A stretch of 64,000 nucleotides of DNA from the NCBI RefSeq assembly GCF_020360975.1, contig NW_025408672.1, positions 2,232,001-2,296,000 of the forward strand, read 5' to 3'. Positions 13,153-22,519 of this stretch are shown one piece after another (the stretch's first letter is position 1; every line of letters begins with the position of its first letter). The notes beneath the pieces are model-generated. The model saw nothing but the letters and a program-made list of their open reading frames with translations. It searched no databases and had not been told where the DNA came from. The stretch comes from Hirsutella rhossiliensis (lineage: Eukaryota > Ascomycota > Sordariomycetes > Hypocreales > Ophiocordycipitaceae). The translations under genes and the position numbers were made by a program.

Positions 13153-13602
13153 TATAACGACTAGTATTATTCCTAAGGGATAAACCTATCGAGGGGTTTA
13201 TATTAGTAGATATAAAAAGGCGTGGTCTAAGCAATAATAAGTATATTACGTTAGTAATAAGTCGGAGGTCGTAAACTATAGACTATAACTAAGTAATTAG
13301 AATTAGAGATAGAATCGTAATAAAGATCTATATTAAAAGCTAGAGAGCTATCTATCTAAAGGAGTAAAAGTAGGTAGCTATATATACCTATAGAGACTGT
13401 CCTTAGATTATAGGCCTAGCTATAATCCTTAACGTTAGATCGTATAGAGCGAAGTAATCCTATTAATCCTAGATTACTTAGATCTCTACGATCCCCTCGA
13501 TCCTATATCTATTAAATAGTCGTGCCGACTATTTATCTATTAGACTATGTTACGTGCTTAACGCGGTCGACCGTTAGCGGCCTAGTAGCCGTGGTCGTAA
13601 TA
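13153..13602 (-). repeat. B1 5' LTR
   Basis: This 450-bp direct repeat of 4038-4487 is followed by the CTTTA target duplication (13603-13607), after which the C1 integrase resumes. Confidence 0.9.
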
Positions 13603-13607
13603 CTTTA

Positions 13608-15420
13608 TTATAGGTCTACTTAAAGTATAGTATAATAGATAAGACGCTAATACGATCCTAGTAATTATAGATCGATATACTAAGTATTACCTCTTCTTTC
13701 CTATCTCTAATATAATAATAGCTCTAGAGCTGGTAGAATTATTCTATTACTAAGTTAAATTAATATATAGACCTCCGAAAGGTATTATTTTAGATAAAGG
13801 GTCTTTATTTATAAGTAAGTTTTAGTTAGATCTTTATTTTATCTTGTAAGTAAAATATAAGCTATCGATAGTATTTTACCTATAAACTAATAGGTAAAGA
13901 AAACGAATAAACTAAGCTATATAATACTACTTAAGATACTTTACTAACTTAGAATAAACTAACTAAGCGTTACTCCTATATATTACTTAATTTATATATA
14001 ATAATATAAAGAACGTAATAACTAGGTTATTACCTATAAGAATATACCCTTATATTCCTATTTTACTATTATAAAGAAATAATAGGCATAGGGAGGCTTT
14101 ATAAAATAAGCTAGTAAAAAGAGGTTCTATAATATAGTTTAAGGGAATAACCCTTAAAGACAAAGACCTCTACTAGATATCTATACCTTCCTCTAGGAAA
14201 AGCGGGTTAGGATAAGCCTATCCTTATAAATAAAAATATATATAAAATGCATAAGTTAATTACGAGTAGAACTAATACCCTATTACCTATTTTGGCCTAG
14301 TAGTTCCGAAGGTATCCGCGATATAAGAATAGGTAGGGCATAGAACATTCTAGTTAAATCTACTACTTATACTAGAACCTATAGTCTTACGTTAACCATA
14401 ACGCTATAATTAGACCACTTACTAAGTTAGGAAGATATACTATAGATAGAGCTTTTTAAGTACTATAGAATATACTAGAAAGCTAACTAATTAGTCTACT
14501 AGTAGGCGAGCAATAGTCTATAAAAGACAAAGGATTTCCCTAGGAGTAGTAGATAGAATAAGTAAGTTTATAAGTATCCTTTGCAACGCTATTCTTTTAA
14601 TATATTATTCAGCCCCTTATATACTCGTTATAAATTCCGGACGAAATCCTACCCTATACTACTTCGACCGATCTTTCCGCTTACGTTATCGATTACCTAA
14701 ATCTAGGCTTATTACTTATACCTTCTTATATTACTTAATAAAGCGTTAATAGGTTACTAACTAAACTTTTCTATTAATACTAATGATAATATTATTTAAA
14801 GGGAGGTACCTAAAGTAAGAGTAAGAGTTACTAGGCTATAAGAGCTATAAAAGAAGCTTAAGGAATACTAAGGAAAGGCTATTAAATCGTAAGTAAAATA
14901 CTATAATTTAAGGTACTAACCGCTTATACTAAAAGTAAGAGACCTTATAATACTATCGATAAAGAACTTACGCTTTAAAGACGAAAAAAGAAAACTCTTA
15001 CCTAAGTATATTAAACCGTTTTAGGTCCTATAAGCTATTAAAAAGGAAGTATATCGTCTTATACTCCCTAAAAAGTACTTATACCTTTATAACGTTTTTT
15101 ATATTAGTCTCTTAAAGCTATAAAAGGATAGAAAAAGCACTTATAAAGATAGCGAAACCCTATTAATACTAAACTTAAAGGATAACGAAGGCAAATAAGA
15201 AGTCTAAGAGATTAAAAACTAAAAGAAATCTAAGGGTAATACCTTTTTCCTTATTAAATAAAAAGGATAGCTAGCTAAGTATAATTAATAGGTCGATGCT
15301 AAAGATATAGCAAATAGCTAAGACCTTATTAAAGAATATACTACTTACTTAATAGGGAAAAAGAAGCGTAAGACTAAGTAAGGTAAGGAAACCTATTAAT
15401 ATAAAGAGACGCTACTAAAT
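13608..15420 (+). pseudogene. C1 pol: integrase core and chromodomain
   Basis: The frame continues from 4032 across the B1 insertion. It shows integrase core segments (TKYYLF near 13675; RQYFTYKLIGKENE near 13870, corresponding to the conserved FHPQTDGQTER block after RIP) and the basic GPF/chromo linker (KNLRFKDEKRKLLPKYIKPF, about 14965-15025). A C-terminal chromodomain (FFLIK...KG, then VDAKDIANSQDL) lies at about 15240-15345. The chromodomain places C among chromoviruses. The antisense gene starts on the other strand just beyond. Confidence 0.75.
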
Positions 15421-15976
15421 CGGTAACGAATCCCTATTAAATTACTACTAACTTATTAGTATATTAGTACGCTTAAATATTCTATAACTATATATAAAAT
15501 AGTAAAATAAGAGAATAAGGGAAAACTATTTATACTACCTATTAAATATTATTAAGGAAAATAAAACTAAACTATAACTCTATTAAGACCTTAATAATAA
15601 AGGAGAGAAGGATAGTCGTAACTAAATAAAAGAAAGATAAAACTTATCTATTACTTTTAACTACCTCTCTTCTTTACTAGCGTAGCGGGAACTAACTAAG
15701 GCGCCCCTTCTATTATACTAAATACCTCTAGAAATACTAAAACTACCTTATCCTCCGCTCCTTTCTTATCCTCTATATTAAGACCTATCTCTATTAGTAT
15801 AGTACTTACCTCGGCCTTAGTAAAAAGTAAGGTATATTACTATAAAGTATAGCTTATATCGCTATCGATAAGGTAGAGTTTTAACTAGGATTCCTAGGCC
15901 TAGTACTCCGGGCTTATATAGGTAATATTAAATAAGGGCGCGGGGTTAAAGTAAATAATAAGCTTATAGCGCTTAT

Positions 15977-18900
15977 CGGTGGTGCCCGCAATTGCGTCGT
16001 AATTCACTTAGACCACGTGACCACTTATTGCCCGCAAAACGCCGCCCGTGAAATCGTGTGCAGGACGCCTGATAAGTGCATTTGATAAGTTCCCACCCGA
16101 CTTATCGGGTTTCCGGCCAACCGAGCCCAGACATTCGCCCGTAGGAAGGTTGCCCGATCGACCGAGATGGCCGCGGACGACTCGTACACGGCAGCTGACG
16201 AGCGCGCCCCCGCCCGGAGGGCGGCATCCAGGCGAAGAAGGACGAACAGCCGGCGAACACGACGCGGAGTTACGCGGCGAAGCAGCGGAGTGGAAGGCGC
16301 GTCCCCGGCCGGTCCTCCACTTCGATCCCTGTCACGTACGGCCCCAGGCGGCTAACAGACAAATGCGTATAGGCCTGGTGCCATACGCCTCGGGCTGCAG
16401 CAGACGGCTCGCTCTATAGCTGGCCCGACGGCGAGCTCGTAACGCCGGACAAGCTGGCGGCGTGGCTCAAAGAGGATATCCTGTTACGACGCGTTGTGCC
16501 GCCGCAGAAGAAGAAGCCGCGCGCGCGGGGTAAGATTAGGGGCAACGGCAACGGCGAGGCCGTACAGGTACGGCAACAGCGCGAACAGGAGCAGCTCGAG
16601 GCCGCGGCCATGGCAGAGGCCGAAAGCCTGGCCGAAGCTTTGGAGGTCCCCCTGGCCGAGGCCGCCGAGCTGCTCGCTGACGACCGCGAGGGCTACGTGC
16701 CACCCACAGGCCTCGCGACGGCTGCAGTAGACCTTACCGAAGGGTCTTTGCTTACGAGGGGCACTATCGACGCCTATATCGCGGCCGTTATCGAGCTATG
16801 GAGGCTCCAGGTGGCTCACGGCAACGCGAATACGGAGAATCCCGGGGCGCCGCCGTACGAGGATTCCTTGAGCAACGGGGCCGCCAGCGGGGGAAGCACG
16901 ACCGCGCCTCCTTTAAAGACCGCGGAAGCGACGGGATCCAGGCCGGCTACCTCCGATGAATGGCTTCGGATCCAGGATCTCCTTCTCACTGGCGCCGCGT
17001 ATACGCCGCAAAACCTCCGTACGCGAGTCGACCTCCTCTTCGGCCACTACTACCTCTTACGGGGGGAGAACCGGCGCAAGATGGAGCTTGCAGACCTATC
17101 CCTACTCGACTATCCGCCTTCGGAGGCCCGACCCCTGTGGTTGCCTGGTAAGCCTTTACGGGACGGCAAGCTAAATAAGACGGCGAGGAAGGAGTTTATG
17201 GGCGCGCTCCGGCACAAGGACCCCTTATTCTGTACGCAAGGGCCTAGCACAGCTCTTCTTTGGCGCTGGCACGTCGCCGGCGAACCCCCGTCCTTCCGGC
17301 GCCGTCAGGACTGGTATCGGATCAAGGTCCTCGTCGGGCGGGACCGCGAGCAGGAGCTCGTACCCGACACAGCTACAAGAGACCTGGCGTATCTTCGGCG
17401 CTGCCGGCCTTATCGCGTCGAAGAAGACGCACCTCCCGCGCAGGGTGGGCGCCCAGGACGCGGAGACCCATGGCACGTCGCTCGCCCAGATCTCGCAGGC
17501 CGGCCGCTGGAACCAGAGCGTGCTCTGCCAGGCATATCTTACGCACCTACCGCGGCAGTTCATGCGTATCGTCGCCGGCTTCTCGGCCTCCCCGGGGGAC
17601 TACTTCCTCGCGCGTGCGGCTCACGAACCCCCGTACGTCTTACAAAAGCAGCTGTGGCCGTGGATCGAGGAGTGGGAACCCGCTTTGAGGCGCGCGCGCG
17701 CCGGCAATGCTGGGCAGAAGGCGGTCTCGACGACGACGACCCAGCCGCTGACGGCTTCCTTAAGCTGCGCGGCGCCTGCGTATAGTACTTCTGCAGGACC
17801 TGGCCGTCCTACAGCTCCGCTACCCGTCGCTAGCGTTCTTCGCCTACGCCCCTTTGGCGGGCCCGAGTGGGACGAGTTCGCCGTCGCCGTGCGGTCCACC
17901 GCGGTAGGGGCTATGGAGCCGGTAAGCCTGCTCGTACGACGCGCGCTGCCGGAACTAAGCGGCGTCATAGAGAGCACGCGGGAGGCCCTGTTACAGAATA
18001 GTCAGCGGCTCGCCATCCGGCTTGAGGCCCGGCTGGACGGGATTCAGGGCGGCCTCGATGCCCTCCTCCAGGCAAGGTCCTATCACCTTTACCGGCTACT
18101 TCGGAGCCGGGTCAGCAGAGGCGCTGGCCCCAGCCCGGCCCCGGCCCCGTCAACAGTACCTACCTTGAATCTCAATACAGCTCCGGCCGGCCCCGGCCCC
18201 GCCCCAGAGCCTCTGGTACCAGGCATGCCTATCGTCACAGCCCTGGCAAGGGTCTTTACGGTGGGGACGTCTGGAAGGAGTGGGAGGAAGGGTTTGCAGG
18301 TCAGAAGGCCGTACGGGAGCTGGAAGAGACGTGGGAAGCCGCTGGCGCCGGGGAACGGGGTCAGAGTGCAGTTCTGTCGCCGGAAGGTGATCTGGGACGA
18401 GCTGTTGGCCCGTATGGCGTCCGGCAAATGCAAGGAGGCGGCCGTTGCAGAGCTAGAGCTGTTACGCGCCGGCCGAAGCTTGAACCGACTCGTCGACGAG
18501 CTCAAACAGCGCCGACGGCGGGGCCAGGATCGGGGCCAGGGCCAGGGCCAGATACGGGTACAGGTAGGGACCCCGTGCCCGATGACCCAGGTCCAGGCCC
18601 GGACCAGGTCCAACTCGAGGTCAGGGCCGTCGGGGCGGAGGACCCGGCTGGGAAGCGGACCGCCCTCGTCGACGTAAGCCAGCCGCCTCGTAGAGTCTTT
18701 ATACATATTTATATCCATGTAACTAGACATATTTTTGAGGATCAAAGGGCCGTAGGATCAGTGCATTACTATCTCGCAGTTCCTGTAGCCGAGCCTAGCC
18801 CCCCCATTACCCATTCGCGGCGCTGCAACGCAAATATCTCGACGGACAGTAGCCTATACGGGTGCTCCTCGACCAAACGCGCCGCCGGGTGGATTAGTCC

Positions 18901-19042
18901 CCAGGCCCCGGAATGGCCTCGATTGGGCTGCTGGCCGTGGAGATATTCGCGTGCGCGGCGCCGGGCACTTATCAGATGGTAGATATGTAATCGCATACGA
19001 TTTCCCGAAATTACTCCGCAAATCGACCCCACGATAAGTCCT
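15977..19042 (+). mobile_element. Crypton (tyrosine-recombinase DNA transposon), GC-rich, not RIPped
   Basis: A GC-rich, CpA/TpG-normal island lies inside the RIPped C1 antisense gene. The two flanks join to match C2 at about 34829-34865, so C2 holds the empty site. The hexamer GCTTAT is present once in C2 and on both sides of the island (15971-15976 and 19043-19048). Short direct repeats without long inverted repeats fit Cryptons, which integrate from a circle by recombination. The single gene inside encodes an Ndc10-like tyrosine recombinase with a GCR1_C-type C-terminus, the fungal Crypton arrangement. Insertion postdates RIP of the host element, or the Crypton escaped RIP. Confidence 0.85.
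16250..18677 (+). pseudogene. Crypton tyrosine recombinase (Ndc10/GCR1_C type), frameshifted
   Basis: The N-terminal region reads NTTRSYAAKQ from about 16256. A probable intron follows (about 16299-16372, branch-like GCTAAC, acceptor TATAG), then WCHTP and DGELVTPDKLAAWLKEDIL. The catalytic core has Arg in LLRGENRR (codon 17060), HxxR in THLPRR (His 17430, Arg 17439), Trp in GRW (17508) and Tyr in CQAY (17535). These make the full R-HxxR-W-Y set. GCR1_C-like blocks follow (VWKEWEEGF near 18266; RKVIWDELLARM near 18385). Frame changes are seen near 16843, 16951, 17355, 17680, 17775, 17860 and between 18080 and 18380, many next to G/C runs. The protein is thus broken, or the sequence carries base-call errors. 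No ATG begins the long frame. Confidence 0.75.
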
Positions 19043-20673
19043 GCTTATTAATTAGCGTATAGTAGTCGGTACGCTTAACCTAGTATATTATTAAGCGGTC
19101 GCTAATAAAAGGGTTAAATAAAACTTATAATAGTAGACTTTTATATACTTATAGTCTTAAAGGACTTATAATAAGCCGTCTTAGCGGAGTTAAAAGCCTT
19201 AGCTAAATACTATACTATAATAGTAAGATAGCGCTAATTAGCCTCTTTAAAAATAAGCACGCCCGCGTTTAAGCTATCGTCCTTAGTATCCTTATTACTA
19301 GTCTTTAGCTTATTAAGCTTACGTAAGTACTTAATAATAGTAACTATATCGGCCTAGTTACTAAATATAAAAGTAGCGGCTTTAAAAAGGATTAGCTTAT
19401 TAATTATAATATTTAAAGTTAAAGGGAAACTTACTTAGTTATAGGTCGCGGTATATTTATAGTACTACTTATAGCGCGTTAAGGAAACCCCTAAGAAAAT
19501 ATAGCTAATTAAGAGCACTTTAATAGGCTTAGGCTTAGTTATACTATACTCCTTAACAACCGTCCTAAAATAATATATATACTAGAGCTTATAAAGGATA
19601 ACCCCTTAGGCCCTAACTAAGTAGGCTTTAGCCTTAGATTAAGTACGCTTCTTTATAAGAGTATAACTATCTTATACCGCTACTTAAGTACCCTTATTTC
19701 TAGCGCCGCCGTTCTTAAGTTTATTAGTAAGAGAAGTTAAATTATAGCCGTTTCTATTATTACTATTATCGTTATCTTAGCCCTCGTTTAGCTATGTATT
19801 AAGATAGTCTTAGCCCTTATTTAGCTAGGCCTTATTGTTAATATTAGCCTACTTATTTTAAGGAGCGGCCTAGGCGATAATCTCTTATTAGCTAGAGCCG
19901 CTTTATTAAGATAGAGTAGCTAGGTTATCGGCACTTACCTAGGAGCGCCTAAGTATAATCTCCTCGTTAGTATTAATATCGCTAATAAAGGTAATAGACT
20001 TATAAGTTTCCTAGCTTATAGAGGTAGGCTTATCGATAGCTAGAGTTAAAGTATTTAGCGGGGTAATAGGGGCACGACCCTCGCTAATATTAGGTCTTAG
20101 ACTAAAAGTCTCTTAAGACTAGGATTCCCTTATACCTTTCTTAGCTTTCTTCGTTAAGGGGGAACTAGCGTTACTATAAGACTTTTAGGCTAATCGCTTA
20201 TACTTTAAGAGCAAACCTACTACTACCTACTCCTATATATAGCGTAGGAAATCGGCGTTATAGTTCTTTATCTTTTTTAGCGTAGAAGGTATTATCGTTA
20301 ATAAATCGTTAATAAAAAGTAATAAAAAAGGGTATAAGGGATTAATAAAAAAAGGTATAAAACTCTATAGTAATTATAAGTAAAAGAGTTAAAGAAGAAA
20401 AGAAAATAGAAAAAGTAAGAGATATATATATATACTCTTTATATTATAGTTCCGCGGCCGATATATAAGTAAAACTATAATAGTTACTTAGCGGTAACTA
20501 TTAATATAATAACTATTAGCGTTATAGAGCGTAAACTAACGTATACTTATATAAGCGTATATATATAATATATAACTAAAACTACCTCTCTTCTTAACCG
20601 AATATATATAGTATAGTAAAAGCAATATATATTAAAGATATAGCCGAGACGTCTATAGAAGAGGGGAGATAAT

Positions 20674-21174
20674 TATAAAAGCGCTACTAAGAAGTATAGG
20701 CTAATATAGTACTTAGGTATATAGTACTAATATATTAGTATAGTATTAGTAAGGAATTATACTTACCCTACTTATATATTATAAACTACTTACTATTCTA
20801 ATAAAAGAGGAAGAGGTATAGGCTAATAAAGTACTTAGGTATATAGTACTAATATATTAGTAGGGTATTAGTAGGGAATCGTGCCTACCCCGCTTATATA
20901 TTATAGACTACTTACTATTCTAATAAAAGAGGAAGAGGTATAAGCTAATAAAGTACTTAGGTATATAGTATTAATATATTAGTAGGGTATTAGTAGGGAA
21001 TTATACTTACCCCGCTTATATATTATAAACTACTTACTATTTTAATAAAAGAGGAAAAATCCCTTTTCTTATAAGCTTTATTCTTATAACGAGGAGAATA
21101 TAATATATATAGCGTAGTACCTCTAGCTATCTTTACTACCTAACTAATTATACCGTAATATATATCTCTTTATA
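20674..21174 (+). repeat. C1 3' LTR, enlarged by a triplicated 122-bp unit
   Basis: This 501-bp LTR corresponds to the 257-bp LTRs of C2. The extra 244 bp are two additional copies of a 122-bp unit. It starts TATAAAAGCG and ends TCTTTATA, and the purine tract GAAGAGGGGAGAT precedes it. B2 sequence begins at 21175. Confidence 0.85.
20691..21056. repeat. Three tandem 122-bp units in the LTR U3
   Basis: Units start at 20691, 20813 and 20935 with an exact 122-bp period (each beginning GARGTATARGCTAATA). They differ only at a few C/T, G/A or A/T sites. C2 LTRs contain one unit. They lie close to the start of U3, where LTR promoters and enhancers sit. Confidence 0.9.
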
Positions 21175-21772
21175 TACTAAAAGATCTTAAAATAGATAAA
21201 AGAGTATAAAGCACTAAATAGATATAATATAAAATATTTAAAAGTTTTAATATATAAAAATAAAATCTAGATACTACTAGAATTATAATATAAAGTTATA
21301 TAAGATATATATAAATATTTAATATATAGATACTAAGGAATCTAAAGAGTATTAAAACGGATTAAATAATAATATAATAACTTCTTATAGCTTAAGAAAG
21401 TAGTATAATAAGTTATTAAAGAATATAAACTTTATATATAAAGTAAAGCTAAACGATATAAACTATATAGAGAGTTATAACCGCTACTAAAACTAAAGAA
21501 ACTATAGGATTTAATAGCTTTTAATTATATTATAAAGCTACTACTATTAAAAGAACCTATAACTAATATTAAGTATAATAGTATATTTACTATTACTAAT
21601 AGACTAATAAAGTATAGGTACTTCTTACTATATAAAGAAGTTAGTAATATAAAAGAGCTAGTATATATATTCTTATAAACTATTATTAGTAATTATAGAC
21701 TACTAAATAAGATTATCTTTAATAAAGGAAGTATATTTATAGCTAAGTTTTAGTAAGCTCTTATAGTATAAT

Positions 21773-22248
21773 TCTCGCGAAGAGAGATACGAGAAGTGCA
21801 TGAAAATGCACGAAGGTAAAATTAGAAGTAAGGGGTCGGACAGGCAGGGCAGAGGGATTTAATTCTTACGGGGGCAGCAATAAAGGTAGGGGAGTGATTG
21901 TTGTATTGCCTTAATTGTCCTTCTTTCCTCTATCTAACGCCCCTCTTTATACCCTTCTAGCATCTCAATTGACAAAGAAGATCCTGCTTAAAGAAGCCAC
22001 TAATGTCCCTTTAACTACCGAGCTTTTTGCCGGTTTTTCCCCTCCTTTCTAGCCGTTGCCGGCGCATCCGTCTTATCTCTCGCCACCTCCATAGGAAGCC
22101 ATCGCCACTCCTGCTTCCCCTTATACCCCTACCCTCCTCTCTGCACCTCCTTTTAGCTCCTTCCTTAAAACCTGTTTTTCAGCTTCCTAGGTCCCTCGTG
22201 CCAAGGGATATCTCCGAGAACTGCGAAATCAGGCCACGCTTCGCGACA
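21773..22248 (-). repeat. Copia 3' LTR
   Basis: 476 bp. It differs from the other LTR at about a dozen sites, nearly all CpA/TpG to TpA in one copy or the other. It ends CGCGACA. A 92-codon open frame inside it (22027-22305) is not considered a gene. Confidence 0.92.
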
Positions 22249-22519
22249 CACCCCCTTAGCTATGGCCTGCCCCTTAAGGGCATAGCTAATACGGCTTCGG
22301 GCTAGTGAGCGTATAGAGGAGGTTCTTAGCTCTGCACTTCTCCCTTTACTCGAGGAAAGCAGGGGCCCTTTCGGGTCCCTAGGCTCTTTTAGACCTACTT
22401 TAAGGAAAAGGGGCCTTAAGGAGGAAATTAAGTCCTATAAGAAAGGGGAAAACCCAATTAAAATAGGGGCCCTCTAGGGAAAAACCTCTTCCTTTTCTTC
22501 GGCTGCAGACGTTACCTTC

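Larger units (their letters stand above)
4038..13602 (-). mobile_element. Chromovirus B1 (Ty3/Gypsy, complete, RIPped)
   Basis: This 9,565-bp element has two 450-bp LTRs (4038-4487 and 13153-13602) and is flanked by a 5-bp target duplication CTTTA (4033-4037 and 13603-13607). Excising the element and one CTTTA restores the C1 integrase as DFIIGLLKV, matching the conserved DFI(T/S)GLP block. It is oriented on the minus strand: a polypurine tract (AAAAGGAGGGGAGAT, complement of 4489-4506) abuts the left LTR. Order on the minus strand is 5' LTR, gag with zinc knuckle (about 12200-12250), protease/RT, RNase H, integrase, chromodomain (about 5290-5425), then an antisense gene and the 3' LTR. A 1.7-kb stretch of pol is tandemly duplicated. 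RIP is heavy. Confidence 0.9.
15651..20292 (-). pseudogene. Antisense zinc-cluster gene of C1, split by a Crypton
   Basis: This is the minus-strand counterpart of the C2 gene at 33606-35175, again opposite to pol and between pol and the 3' LTR. The stop is at 15651-15653 and the mutated start (ATA) at 20290-20292. The Crypton at about 15977-19042 interrupts the second exon; sequence on each side matches C2 continuously. The presence of the antisense gene in both copies, in the same relation to pol, shows that it belongs to the element and is not a chance insertion. Confidence 0.65.
1..21174 (+). mobile_element. Chromovirus C1 (Ty3/Gypsy, RIPped, 5' end outside window)
   Basis: This is an LTR retrotransposon read on the + strand. 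Position 1 corresponds to about 38697 of the complete copy C2, so gag, the 5' LTR and early pol are missing from the window. It contains RT, RNase H, integrase and a chromodomain, then an antisense gene, a polypurine tract (GAAGAGGGGAGAT, just before 20674) and a 3' LTR (20674-21174). Three later insertions interrupt it: pogo at 648-2500, chromovirus B1 at 4038-13602 and a Crypton at about 15977-19042. It lies within element B2, whose sequence resumes at 21175. CpA and TpG are nearly absent and stops are frequent, mostly TAG/TAA where Gln or Trp is expected, so the element is dead. The family assignment rests on domain order and on alignment by eye to C2. Confidence 0.85.

Noticed and set aside
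16414..16611. Minus-strand and alternative-frame open frames in the GC island
   Set aside because: They are shadows created by high GC; only the + strand frames join into the recombinase domains.
15977..19042. GC island as a host centromere protein gene (Ndc10) or horizontally transferred gene
   Set aside because: The precise insertion into C1, flanking GCTTAT repeats and GCR1_C tail fit a Crypton; no host gene context is present.
22027..22305. 92-codon open frame on the + strand
   Set aside because: It lies inside the Copia LTR, which is non-coding, and is opposite to the element's orientation; the equivalent in the other LTR is not conserved as a gene.
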